Shown here: piece after piece, positions 28,701 through 59,770 of the stretch | How the letters are laid out: the number at the start of each line of letters is the position of its first letter | Numbering within the stretch: position 1 is the stretch's first letter | From: Casuarius casuarius | Lineage: Eukaryota; Chordata; Aves; Casuariiformes; Casuariidae | Direction: 5' to 3' | NCBI GenBank assembly: GCA_003342895.1 | Contig: PTFA01000363.1 | Span: 41,828-105,827, forward strand | DNA length: 64,000 bases | Notes under the pieces: generated by a model | The model's database searches: none | The model's input: the letters and a program-made list of their open reading frames with translations, nothing else | Told to the model about the DNA's origin: nothing | Made by a program: the position numbers and the translations under genes

Positions 28701-31700
28701 TACAACATTATTCATTGTTTTTCAAAAAGAAAACTTAGGTACTTATGGTTCATTCCTGCTTGCCAAAGTAATATTTACTCATGCTAGATACTTCCTTGAC
28801 CTGTCTGTACAATGAAGTAAAGCAGAGCAAGAAAAAATACAGAAAAGGCCCTGTTACCTAGTTCAGTCTTTAAAAATGTCCCTGTAACACACTGCACAAC
28901 CACTCGGAATGGGTTCATGCTTCCTCTTTTTTACCTTTCTGTTTTGCCCTTCTGCTGTTAGTTTTGCTCTCTCATGTTAACGTGGCTATATTTGGAAGCA
29001 AGATAAATTAGTTTGCTGCAAACCTATTAAGAGTTTGCTCTACAAAGACTGCACAGAGAGGGCCAAAGAGAACAGCTTGTGCCACTTTTCTGCAAAGGAA
29101 TGTTGCATACATCATGGGAAATGATTGGCGTGGGTGGAATTCTTCAGCTTGTTTGTCAATGTGAAGTTTTTTGAATAGTGTCATTGAATATAGAAAAATC
29201 CTTATTTTCACAGTCTAGATAATCCCTGGTGTTTTCTTAAACAATGCACTAATATGGTTCCTTTTTGTCAGACAAAGAGAATAATGCGGTACTCATCAGT
29301 AGCCCTACATCGGCAAACAATCCATGTATACAGGAGTGCAGTGGAGGCAAAAACAGGGCTAGCAGAGGGTTTGTTTGAAAACTTAAAGCTGACACTGAAA
29401 GTGACCCAGCTACACTATAGATACTTTGTTGGGACCTGTAACCCTATCTGCTTGCATCCAGGCTGACCATGAAGCTAAGCTGATCCACGTGTTTTCAAAT
29501 TTGGCTTGGAAATATAGTTTTAATTAGTTCAAAGTAAGCTATCTTGAATTACCTCACATTTACCAGGGGGAGAGGAAGGAAGAAGAGCCAGTATGCAGAT
29601 AGTTACCATGGAACAGGTGATATATATGAAAGCTTGTTACCTTGTGCATGTTCTTACCCTGCAGTAAATGAGCTTGCTCCTATTAGCAAATCTGAGTCAT
29701 TTTAAATCCCTAAGGGATGGAAAAAGCTCACTCTGTATTTGAGTAAATATAGCATGCACCTTTGCTTGCATGCAAACATCCCCCTCCCTTACTGGCTTGA
29801 TTTCACTTGTTGCTTAGCTGTACCACCAGTACACACATTCATTTCCAGAATTATTTCTTTGGCTCCTGCTTCTGCATTATGATCCAGCTCAGTGCGAAGA
29901 AAAGAAGTAGGTTCAAGATGTTAGTACTTGACTATCTGGTGTTCCTTGGCTGTTCTTCCAAAAGGGTATGTTTGGGCAGGCCCATTGGCAGCATGTTTGG
30001 CACAGAACTGGTACACTGGGTGGTTTGGATTTGGGAAACCTGGGGGAAGAGCTGTGTACCTGCATCCTGAATTTACATGCTGTATGGATTAATTTTACAG
30101 GCATACTCATATACTGATATATTAGATGTGTGTATTTAAACGGTGGTGCCACTAATGTAAATAGTAGGCACAGTGATCTATGAATATGTTGTCCATCAGT
30201 AGGGACGACAGTCAAGGTTGAGTCCAGGTCAAGTCACCTTGGAAAAATATGCACTGAAAGGTATTATCATGCGAAGTTTTACTGCAGTGTGAGTAATTCT
30301 TATAGTGTTGCTGTAGTTACACTAGTTGAACTTTCCTGCTTGTTTTAAAACAGGCTTAGAAGAGGGTGCAACAATGGAAGATGTGTATTTGGCTTCGGTG
30401 GAAACAGATCGAGGCGTAAAGGAACAGTTACGGCTTTATGACACTAGGGGTCTGCAGGAAGGTGTAGAATTGCCAAAACACTATTTCTCTGTTGCTGATG
30501 GCTTTGTTCTCGTGTATGCTGTGACCAGCCTCGAAGCTTTCCAAAGGGTTGAAGTGCTCAAAAGAGAGATCGACATCTTTAGAGACAAAAAGGAGGTAAA
30601 TGCATGATGCCTTAACTGCGTGGCTTATTTGTATATCAGTGATAGGAAGTAAGGTTGCAAAGCATGAATTTTGTCTGTGTAAAACTTGCATACAAAGGAA
30701 AACAAATTTGCCCACAGCCTTGGGCAATCCAACAAAAGAAAGCTTTCTCATGCTGGGGAAGCCTAATTCACATGCCATGCAAATCATGCAAAAGAATGTG
30801 CGTGTGGTTTTTGATTTTTCCCTTACTTCCTCTACTTCAGCTAAAATTCAAATAGCTGAATGCACAAGTCAGGACACTTACAACTAATAAAACATATGGT
30901 CCACAGCGGTGCAGTTCGTGTATTTTTTTTAGATATTGTACATGGGAAGTCAAGTGCACAGAATAATATAACGAAGGGCATTATCTTTGTTTGTTTTGTA
31001 TTCATGTACTCGATGGCTTACAAACTAGTGTAATTGACAGTGGGTCTCCCAGACATTAGTCAATTGGCAAAGCGGCTTTAATGTATTTTAACAACCATAT
31101 TGAATCAATTCAATTGTGTGAAATGACTGCTCTATTTTCCCTTAGAAAGCAGCTAGTGTTTTCAGCTGACAGTGTTCCAGCTTAGCTAAACAAATATAAC
31201 TTGCATGTGGCATTACCATTATGGTTTTTCTTACAGTATCTTTATATTCTCTAGTAGTTTTCTCTGCTAAATGTCTTTAGCCTGCAGATCTCCAAATGTC
31301 TGTTTTATGCTGTTAAAAAAAAGTGCACGAAGAATTAATTGGATAACAGTAGAGAGACACTTTCCAAAATGTAACTTGCTTAGTACTCACAGCACATGGA
31401 AGGCAGGCTCATAGTTTGACAGAAGCCTAACATGCAGTCACGGGAGAGGTACGTTAGCTGGTAGGGCCTGCAGGAGCTGCAGACTGTCACGTATACTAGG
31501 GTTACTGGAGTCAGTCATAGCTACCCTGCAGGGTAAGGAAAAGTGGATAAGCAGGAAGCTTTTCCCAGGCGCTGCGCTTTGCGAGGGCCCTGACTTGTTA
31601 TGTTAGGGCATGTTCTAATGCAGAGAGACAGTCACAGCCCCAACAGGATGTGTGTCCCTGCTCCTGTGTGTTGCCTGCCTCCTCTCTCTCACTGCATGCA

Positions 31701-33654
31701 GGTATTTTAGAAAACTGCCAATTTGCTCATCCTTTGTGAGAACTGAAAGTTGGTGTGTTCTTGACTGAGAATGACATAATGGAAATAGTGGAGCTCACAA
31801 TAAACTACATAAAATTAGTTCTATCACTGAGATTTCCACTCCATGTAAAACAAGCTTTGAAGGGGGTAGAAGGTGAGGCCAGGAGTCCTTGGACAGATAG
31901 CATCAGCAGGCTTATGGCCTGGGCTCTGCTGTGTTTCCTTAACAGAATTAAGGCTTTATCTCCACACATGGTGGTGCCTCTGAGCTGGCAAAACCTCACC
32001 TTGTGAGTGACACAGTCCTCTGCTGTTTGGCAGATGACAGAAAACACTAATGGCTTGTTCCTTGCCTCTGCTGGCTGTGGCAGTTCTCCAGCACGCACCT
32101 TAAAGTCTGGCCAAATTTTATACTAAATAGAAGTTGTGTTCTCTCACACTGACAGAACTCAACCACAGGTAAAATTCAGTTGGAGCATGTGGTAAATGCA
32201 TATGAAGATTACAGATTCTTTCAAAGCCTTTGCAAAGGGAAAAACCATCTATCCAAATGCCATGTGCTGCTATAGAAAAGAAAGGAAGCTTCAAACCTTA
32301 CAGGAACAAGACAAACATCTCTAGCTGGAAAGAAACAGGAGACATCCCAGAGTTAGCTTGATGAACAGGAAAGGGCAGGTGGGTGTCTCCATAGCAAAAA
32401 ACAAATCTGCAACAGGAGAGGACCCTATCACTAGGCCTTTGTCAAACCACTACAGAGTGCAGAGATGATCCCAGAGTTTCACTAAGGACCTTTGAGTATC
32501 AATATTGGTATGGATACCCCTAACAAGTGATACTGTTAAATTTTCTTTTTTAGAAAATGATTAACTGAAAATAAGCATGAAAGAACAGTAAGTTGAAGTG
32601 GTCAGCTCTACATTCAGTACTTCCTAGAATGGAAGCACTGGGCAGGCCAGGGAGCTCAGCTCTGCTGCACTGTCTTGGTGATACAGAAGTCACTCAATTG
32701 ATCCTTACAACTAGGGGACTGACTTGATACAGCTATTCTGCTCTAGCTAGATAAATAGCTGCTCTTGAAACTGCTTCCAGGAGAATGGTACTGGTGCTTA
32801 CCTCACCGGTTCAGCAACAGAAGACTGTCCACTTAGGTCCCTCTAGTGGCTTACCACGCCTGCAGGAGTGGGTAGCCACCTGGGAGAGGGGCTAACAGTT
32901 CAGCCTGTGCTGCAGCCTTGCAGGGTGATGCTGTCTACACAGGCTGCTTTGTAGCAGGTATTGGCTTTATTTATACTGCAGCCTGGGTGAAACCCACAAC
33001 TGTCAGAGCCAGGCTTTCTCTGCTGCCATGCATTTTTTTCCCAATCTCTCAAGCATTTGCTGCTCTGATCTACTCAGATCTCATGCTCTTGTCATTTGTC
33101 TACAGCAGCTCTATTGCAAAGTAAATGGGGAATAGGGCTGTTTAACTTTTGCTCTTTTGGGTATGGTTTCCCTTGAAGTGATCTGTGGGGGAGGATCCAG
33201 CCTGTCCTGTCATTAAAGTCTGCTCCCAGTTTGCAAGTAGATGATGCTGATTTGAATCCCACAGCCTACTCTTCCGAAATATATGCAGCTTACCTTGTGC
33301 CAGTGCTAACTTAAAGAACAGGTCTGAATTGTGCTGCTATGTGCCTGCTGTTTAAAAGCACTGCAAGCGGTGGATGCTTTTTGTATAAAGCTCATCCTTT
33401 TCCTTTGTTTGTAGGTAACTGTTATTGTCTTGGGAAACAAAACGGACCTCCTGGAGCAAAGACAAGTGGAAACAGAAGCTGCACAGCAATGGGCAAGGGC
33501 TGAGAAAGTGAGACTGTGGGAAGTGACTGTGACAGATCGGAAAACACTGCTTGAGCCATTCACCTTCCTAGCTAGCAAACTCTCCCAGTCCCAGAACAAA
33601 TCCACATTTCCCTTGCCTGGAAGGAAGAGCAAAGGGAATAACTGCGATAACTGA
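22709..33654 (+). CDS. NKIRAS1: NF-kappaB inhibitor-interacting Ras-like protein 1 (kappaB-Ras1), complete
   Basis: A small Ras-like GTPase. The family binds the PEST region of IkappaB-beta and dampens NF-kappaB, and also restrains Ral. Coding exons 22742-22835, 30354-30595 and 33415-33654 give 576 bases, or 191 residues (human about 192). Seen in the protein: P-loop G11-MASV-GKT18, switch II D61-TRG64 followed by Leu65, and the guanine-specificity motif N120-KTD123. Ras Gly12 and Gly13 are replaced by Ala13 and Ser14, and Ras Gln61 by Leu65. The C-terminus ends KGNNCDN with no CAAX box. These departures from Ras fit the kappaB-Ras family, which is not prenylated. The 5' UTR part of the first listed exon starts at 22709 after TTGAACAG. 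The ATG context is good (AAGATGGG). Transcription starts in the island shared with RPL15. Confidence 0.95.
22742..22835 (+). CDS. NKIRAS1: NKIRAS1 coding exon 1 (residues 1-31 plus one base)
   Basis: Runs from ATG to GTT G|GTGAGA and carries the P-loop. The split Gly32 codon is completed by GC at the next exon. Confidence 0.95.
25020..25027. promoter_or_regulatory. CRE-like palindrome
   Basis: A full TGACGTCA octamer (CREB/ATF consensus) in the NKIRAS1 intron. Only the sequence match supports it. Confidence 0.25.
26801..26975 (-). mobile_element. CR1 LINE 3' tail fragment
   Basis: A 5'-truncated CR1 copy in minus orientation. The left end reads CACAGAATCACAGAATGG, the inverted tail repeat, followed by TTGAGGTTGGAAGGGACTTC. 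Similarity is lost after AACCTCTTTGAGCAAC. It lies inside an NKIRAS1 intron, antisense to the gene. Confidence 0.93.
30354..30595 (+). CDS. NKIRAS1: NKIRAS1 coding exon 2 (residues 32-112)
   Basis: A 242-base exon between AACAG and GAG|GTAAAT. It encodes the switch regions, including [31 protein letters not shown] and the core strand [10 protein letters not shown]. Confidence 0.95.
30596..33414 (+). other. NKIRAS1: NKIRAS1 intron (2.8 kb)
   Basis: Donor GTAAAT, acceptor TTTGTTTGTAG. No gene or recognised repeat inside. Confidence 0.75.
33415..33654 (+). CDS. NKIRAS1: NKIRAS1 last coding exon (residues 113-191)
   Basis: Begins GTAACTGTTATTGTC ([11 protein letters not shown]), carries the NKxD motif and the family-typical [11 protein letters not shown] and FPLPGRK segments, and ends AACTGA. 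Confidence 0.95.
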   Translation, partial: VTVIVLGNKTDLLEQRQVETEAAQQWARAEKVRLWEVTVTDRKTLLEPFTFLASKLSQSQNKSTFPLPGRKSKGNNCDN

Positions 33655-34060
33655 GCCACCTTAACATTGTCTGCTGCTGCTAAGGTCACAGCCTTAGCCC
33701 TTTCTCTGCCATTTGCTTCTCACAATTTCACTTAAAGCAATAATCTCATTCAGCAATAAAACCAGCAAGCTCATGGCTAAGAGGTATCCTTCCTTTTTTG
33801 GGGCTTGGCTTGAAAGTCACTGATGGTCAAAGTCTTAAAAGCACTTCATGACAGTAGTTACCTTGCAATAATGGTTACAAGGGGAAGTGGAAGAGAGGCA
33901 GGCAGTCATGTCTTTAGCAGGGGCTTGACTTCCCCAGGTACAGCCACGTTGAGGGACAAGTCAACAGGCTTATGACTAAGCAATCCCCCAGCAAGCCTGC
34001 AGATCTATAGCCTCTAGTCACAAATAGTGCTGGCTCCAATAAAGCATTAAATCGGGAGAG
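33655..34060 (+). other. NKIRAS1: NKIRAS1 3' UTR with two poly(A) signal candidates
   Basis: AATAAA occurs at 33755-33760 and at 34038-34043. Either could end the mRNA about 20 bases downstream. Which is used cannot be decided from sequence alone. Confidence 0.55.
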
Positions 34061-34353
34061 CATATGTTTGAAATGGCAGCAGTTTTTACCTTGACCTTAA
34101 ACAGGGACACCCCTGGCCACAGTAGTTTTTGGAGCTGCAGGAGACTGGGGTCAGCGTGTTGTTGCAGGAGAAAGGGTGGAGCAGGAGGTAAAACTACAGG
34201 AGGTAAATCTGCTAGTGTTGGGGGCGGGGGGAAGGGGGAAGGGAACGGGACAACAAAACAAAACAAAATGCCTTGTGGGAGACCCCAGAACAAATATACC
34301 TTGACATGAATGTTGTCAGCAAAGTCTGGCAAATAGGGCTTTCAGTTTAGGAA

Positions 34354-34359
34354 TTTATT
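34354..34359 (-). terminator. Minus-strand AATAAA candidate for the unassigned gene
   Basis: AATAAA on the minus strand about 190 bases beyond the stop of candidate exon D, and about 300 bases from the NKIRAS1 3' end running the other way. If real, the two genes would be convergent and nearly touching. Confidence 0.25.
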
Positions 34360-34550
34360 TGTACAAACCAGAAAAGCTCTCAGAGCACTCATTAATTTAA
34401 CTGCAACCTGAAGGACAACATAGCTGTATGTGGTTTTGTTCCAGCATGTCCAGTACAAATCAGTCACATTCACATAGGTGATAATTTTACTGAGAAATTA
34501 TATGGAACAACTTTGTAAGCAGCAGGTACTGCACCAGAGCACTTAGTGCA

Positions 34551-34841
34551 TTACATAACACTCGTACCCAGCTGTACAGTGAAGCTGCAGTAATCCACAA
34601 TCTGTACAAAGCTAGAGGCTTGATAACAACTGGTACAAAGCACTGTACTGCTGTGTGAGGGGACTAGGGAGGCTAGGCTAGGCATAGGAGGCTGCCTTCC
34701 GGGAACATCCCTGTAGCAAATGCCCAGAAATACTTGTACAAATCTCTTGGCTTTAATAAGCGGCACATTGTCCAGCAGCATGAGCACACTGTACTGCACT
34801 TGACTCTCCACATGGGTAAATTTGTGCTCCAGGAATTTGCT
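34551..34841 (-). CDS. Candidate coding exon D of an unrecognised minus-strand gene
   Basis: Minus-strand open frame with vertebrate-like codon choice. It includes FLEHKFTHVESQVQYSVLML and LLDNVPLIKAKRFVQ and runs on to a TAA at 34551. Two acceptors are possible: GACCTAG (exon from 34844, phase 0) or GACAG (exon from 34841, one base completing a codon). The second would join in frame to the exon at 35940-36022. The upstream pyrimidine tract is weak. The exon may instead end at CAA|GTATTT (34734). No family is recognised. Confidence 0.3.
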   Translation of the reverse strand, partial: SKFLEHKFTHVESQVQYSVLMLLDNVPLIKAKRFVQVFLGICYRDVPGRQPPMPSLASLVPSHSSTVLCTSCYQASSFVQIVDYCSFTVQLGTSVM

Positions 34842-34859
34842 GTCCTAGGTCAGCCTGTC

Positions 34860-35537
34860 AGTGCACAAAGCCAAATCAAATATAGAAGGGCAGAATGAGT
34901 CCAAAAGGTGACTGTTGAGAGAGAGAGGGACACACAGAGAGGGACACACCCCAGGTTTTGCACTGTAACACACTAATTGATGCTCACTTCTTTGCTTTTG
35001 AAGATATGAATGGGGGAGAGGTAGTGAACTGAAGTACTCAGTTCCGTAATTTTCCACTAAATTAATCTTGTTTTGAGAAAATATTGAGAATTTAATTGTG
35101 AGTCAGCAAAACCACAAACAGTATTTGCACTGTCATATCATAACTGCTAAATAGTGTGTTTAATGAGCACAATTTAGCTGTGTGCTTATAGCATTGCTCT
35201 ATCCTGAATACTGACAAACCCTGTCAGCATTACTAGTGTCAGAGCAACAGTACAATTCACTAAGAATTAAGCAAGTATTCCTACCTTTATAATAGAGGTA
35301 GACGAAACTGTTTATGTGCTTTGCTCAATATAGTTTGGATTGCTGTGGCCAAGGAGTGAGATAAGAGAGCAATTATGAATGAGCAAGCTCCTGTAACGTT
35401 CTGCAAGAAACATACCATCATTTCCATTGCAACACTGCAGCTGAGTAAGCACTGTAGCATGACCTCCCCCAACCTGGCTAGTAACAGTCATTGTCCCCAA
35501 CAATGCTGTAGAACAACACTCCCTCCTCACTCATTTC
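34860..35537. other. Between candidate exons; nothing else recognised
   Basis: AT-rich, with no supported exon. A 70-codon minus frame at 34845-35057 has no exon-like flanks. Confidence 0.35.
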
Positions 35538-35649
35538 CTACTGAACATACGTACGTGTGCTCAGAGCCTTATCCCCACCCAGAAGACTCTGCCTGCATGT
35601 TGGGGAAGCGGGGGTGACTTCATCGTAGCAGAAGTTCACCACCTCCTTG
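35538..35649 (-). CDS. Candidate terminal exon C of an unrecognised minus-strand gene
   Basis: After GGTTGCAG the minus strand reads in the phase left open by the exon at 35940-36022, completing a Ser codon and then KEVVNFCYDEVTPASPT... to a TAG at 35540-35538. It is GC-richer than its surroundings. It is an alternative to exon D as the next exon. No family is recognised, and the C-terminal part could be chance. Confidence 0.25.
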
Positions 35650-35939
35650 CTGCAACCTCACACCAAGGAACTAGTGATGTTCCCTCTTCTTGAGCTTAGC
35701 AGAACCCTTCTTCAAGAAGCAACTTGATTCAGCTTTGGGTTAGTCAAAACAACCAAAGACCTCTGCTAACCGCACACTGTCATTGAGGCTGACCCTTGAG
35801 CCACAGGAGTGTAGGCTGACAAGTGAAGCCAGTCAGGATTAACTTAAAACACTGTGGTGATGGAAGGGATGGAGATGACTGGTTCCTGTCCAATTCTGCA
35901 CCCCACAGACTCAGTGCCAATTACCCTGCTGAGACTGAC

Positions 35940-36022
35940 CTCCGTACGCTTTGCTGCTGGAATCGGGGAGCCATGTCGTGCAAGATCAGCTGGTCCAGAG
36001 GCACGCCAGACTTGACAATGAT
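35940..36022 (-). CDS. Candidate coding exon B of an unrecognised minus-strand gene
   Basis: An 83-base segment after a strong pyrimidine-rich acceptor (CTCCTGCCTTTCTTAG) and before AG|GTCAGT. Phase 0 at entry, two bases left at exit. The 27 codons read IIVKSGVPLDQLILHD then MAPRFQQQSVR. It is GC-rich in an AT-rich setting, with coding-like codons (CTG, CAG, GTG, GAC). It joins in phase to the exon at 37595-37662. I do not recognise the protein. Confidence 0.42.
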
Positions 36023-36026
36023 CTAA

Positions 36027-37594
36027 GAAAGGCAGGAGAAAAAGGGATCTTCTAGGGTGACTAAGACCATGTTTCCTAACAAGTTATGTGAAGTCAAACA
36101 CATTATCTTTTTGGTCAAACTCGTTTCTAGGATCCTTTTGGGCATTCACATAAACAACCACCACCCACTGTTTTCCTTCATAGGTTTATTCTGCTGCTTT
36201 TTAAGCAGTCAAATCAATTGCCTTTTCTAAATACTATAGCATTTCAAAGACAAGTGATGGAAGTGGTAGTTTNTTCTCAGCTTGTACAGAGTCAAAGTGA
36301 AACTCTCTGAAGTACAGTTTTACATAGAGTTAATAAGTGAAGTACAACTGTACAATCTAGTGGCTAAAGGGCAGGACATGTATTTTGTTCTTTACTGTTC
36401 CACTAACTCAAAATCTGTCCTAGGTCACTGGGATCACTTATCTACTACACAGCTAGACAGTCCTTTCACAGATAATAGAGAAGATGGATTATTAAAGGGG
36501 GGAAAAAACCCACAGTAAATTCAACCTCCTTTCTCCATTTCTCTTATCCTTCTGTCCTGCTGAAAATAAGTTACTTAGGTCAGACACCTGAACCAGCTCC
36601 TTTCCTCCTGCCAGGTACAAGAGTCAATTTGGCTTGTACTAGTAATACGAGGCAAGAAGCAGACTAAAACCTACTGAGATTAAGCCATTTACATCCTCAC
36701 ACAGTAAAGGGGAGAAAGAAATGAATTTGAGAGAGAGTCCCTTACCAGAGGTGCTCCTAGTGTGATGTAGCTATATACCATTAATTTTCTTAGGCTGAGC
36801 CAGACAGCTGAGGGAGCTCATACACCAAAACATACTTTGTGTCAAAAAAAGGCGTTTTAGCAGAGAAGGCTAACATACTACTACCTACCACCGCCTAGCA
36901 CAGGATGGGCACCTGTAATTAGCAAGTTATTTTGAACCAAATTAGATCAGATCTATATATAGATAGGTAGAAAACTATATAAATCAATTGAATACAGATT
37001 TTTATTTTAAAGTACTGAAATAAATCTCAGAGAACAAGCACTCAGAAGTGTGTTGGAACATGAAGTACCTGCCATGTGAAAATGAGTCTTTATTTCCTGC
37101 TATTACCCTAAGAGAGTGGCCAAAAACACAATATTCACAACTACCTGCTGTTGCTACATACTTCAGTGCAAACAGTGTATCTCTAGGAGATAATCTTTGT
37201 AGCTAGTTAAAGGATCTACAGATTCAGCCTCCCTTACTCTCCTTTAAGCTGTCTTCTGCTAGCTACCCAGAACTCTTCTTTCTCCTCTTCCAACTGAGAA
37301 TAGGGGACTCCATCAGAAAACTAGTCTTTTCTTCCTCTTGACAGTTGCCTTTCCAAATCTCTTACATTTTTCCATCAGTACGTCCAAATAAAATACCAGT
37401 CCCGAAAAGCCAATGCTGTGAATATGTAACTTAAAAAGTAACTAGCAAAGACGCTGCAGCAGGCAACCTCTTCATGGGCCATGCGGGCCTGCCCAACACC
37501 TACATGATAAGCAACCGAAAAATTCTTACATTGCCATACATCGTATGCTAGTCTAGAAACATCTTCCCAAAATAGAAGCAGTCAGTGCACTCAC
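36027..37594 (-). other. Interval between candidate exons A and B
   Basis: About 1.57 kb of AT-rich DNA, the intron if the two exons are joined. One ambiguous base lies at 36273. No other feature is seen. Confidence 0.35.
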
Positions 37595-37662
37595 CTGTAG
37601 AGCTCCGTTGTCTTCGTCCTTACCCGTATTATAATCCTTGAAGTGTACTGGGAGACACTGTT
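37595..37662 (-). CDS. Candidate coding exon A of an unrecognised minus-strand gene
   Basis: A 68-base segment between TTATTTTGCCAG and CTACAG|GTGAGTG, both strong splice signals. After two bases that complete a codon it reads QCLPVHFKDYNTGKDEDNG then ALQ and leaves in phase 0. It needs an upstream exon ending with one extra base. Both the penultimate UBE2E1 exon (39613) and a possible short ATG exon at 40192-40180 satisfy this. It lies only about 65 bases beyond a UBE2E1 poly(A) signal. The product is not recognised. Confidence 0.42.
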
Positions 37663-37725
37663 CTGGCAAAATAACAAAGCAGGGCACTAAGCAGAAGTCT
37701 TCTTCCTTTTTTTTTTAAACATCTT

Positions 37726-37731
37726 TTTATT
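37726..37731 (-). terminator. UBE2E1: UBE2E1 distal poly(A) signal candidate
   Basis: AATAAA on the minus strand followed by an A-rich (T-rich on plus) stretch. The next downstream feature on this strand is candidate exon A. Confidence 0.45.
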
Positions 37732-38045
37732 AGCACAGTAACAAATGCAGACTTAAGTAGCCCACAACATACAACCAATCCACTGAGTGACTCCTATTCC
37801 ACACCTTACAGTTAAACAGCTTAAGGTATTTCACTACAGGTTGCCATAAGTCCTGATTAAAACCTTTATTCTTTTCACAAAGATAGACTGGCTTATAAAA
37901 TAATACATTAACTACTTCTCATTTCATATATGAGGCCATATATTCACTTCTCCATATCACAGATCATGAGATGACAGTCTTTAAAAAGGATTTGTTAAAT
38001 ACCAATGTGCCCTCCATAGGGGAAAACAATCCCAACATCTTTTTA

Positions 38046-38110
38046 CAAAAAACCCAAACCAAAACAAAATAAAACCCCCAAACCAAAAACAAAACAAAAA
38101 AGCAAAAACA
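38046..38110. repeat. A-rich low-complexity stretch
   Basis: About 65 bases of AAAAC/CCAAA-type sequence inside the UBE2E1 3' UTR. Confidence 0.6.
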
Positions 38111-38495
38111 GTGTGTAGAGTCTTGAAAGAACTTTTACATAAATGTCAACATATGTAGCTGTACAAAATTAAGCTGTTTTAATCTTTTACATATTGCAAG
38201 CAAACTGAAAACCAGAAAAGTCTAAGAAGTTTACATTCTTCTCGGTACTATATGTGAGCTAATATTGCTGAACTAATTACAGTCTTAAAATATGCTATTC
38301 CCAATTCTAGCTGTCTACTGTAGCAAGATACCTTAAGTTACAACAACAAAATCTTAGGAAATAAAAGACTGAATAAAATCTGTTATAGAAATACCCTACT
38401 CTTTACCAGCACCCTCCCTCCTCCCACCCCTTCAAAATCATAAGCAGCTCTTTCCATCACAGACAAATAATGCAAGAGTTTGACAAAACTCCAAT

Positions 38496-59120
<20,625 letters not shown>

Positions 59121-59770
59121 TATAGGAATCACCATGCTGGATCAGATCAGAAGTGCACCTATTCCAACAGCCTTTCTCTGAGTGGTTTCCAGTGTCAAAT
59201 GGGAGATGGCAAATGCTGAGATTCAGAATGCTGGTGCCTGGTGATTTTCTTTCCCGACCTTAGCAACAGCCTCATCAGTAACTGGCTGAACCTCTAAAAC
59301 ATGCACGTGTATTTCTCTTCTGAAAACAGGGTTACAAACAAGCTAGAGAATTCCGTCTGCTTTTGCTCTCCATAGAGATGTCTGAGTCCTTTTGAAGTTT
59401 GCTAAATTCCCGGCTTCAGCGATGTAATATGGCATGGAATCTCAGTGTCTAATTTCACGCCACAAAAAATAAATAAATTAAATTTCTCTATCTTTTAAAC
59501 TCATTCCATTTGCCTTTGTTCTTTTATTAAAAAACAGAAGAAAATAAGTTTCCCATCTATTTTCTCTAGAGAATAAAAATAAGGAAGAGAAATATTCTGT
59601 CTATTTTCTGAAGTAAACAATCCCTGTATCTTCACATGAGAACTCTTCCAGGTTTTTTTTTATCATTCCCATCTGTCCTCTCCAAAACCCAACTACTTCT
59701 GCAATATTCTTTTTGAGATAAAGTGGGCAGCATTACACAAAATTCTGCAGACAAGGCTTTACTTTTTATG
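59121..59770 (-). mobile_element. Old CR1/L3-type LINE 3' fragment
   Basis: Reads on the plus strand as the reverse complement of an ancient amniote CR1-like element: ACCATGCTGGATCAGATCAG near the left end, then the segment around TTTTGAGATAAAGTGGGCAG. On the minus strand the last part still gives AEFCVMLPTLSQKEYC, a decayed version of the LEYCVQFWSPHLKK-type reverse-transcriptase end. It is much more diverged than the two bird CR1 copies, so it is an older insertion. Confidence 0.65.

Larger units (their letters stand above)
22836..30353 (+). other. NKIRAS1: NKIRAS1 intron (7.5 kb)
   Basis: Donor GTGAGA, acceptor TTTTAAAACAG. It holds a CR1 fragment (26801-26975) and a perfect CRE-like TGACGTCA at 25020-25027. 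I saw no other gene or RNA, and the open frames inside lack exon features. Confidence 0.8.
37710..38495 (-). other. UBE2E1: UBE2E1 3' UTR
   Basis: Follows the UBE2E1 stop codon. Minus-strand AATAAA hexamers occur at 37870-37865 and 37731-37726, either of which could end the mRNA. An A-rich, C-interrupted stretch at 38046-38110 would be a T/G-rich low-complexity part of the UTR. Confidence 0.6.
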
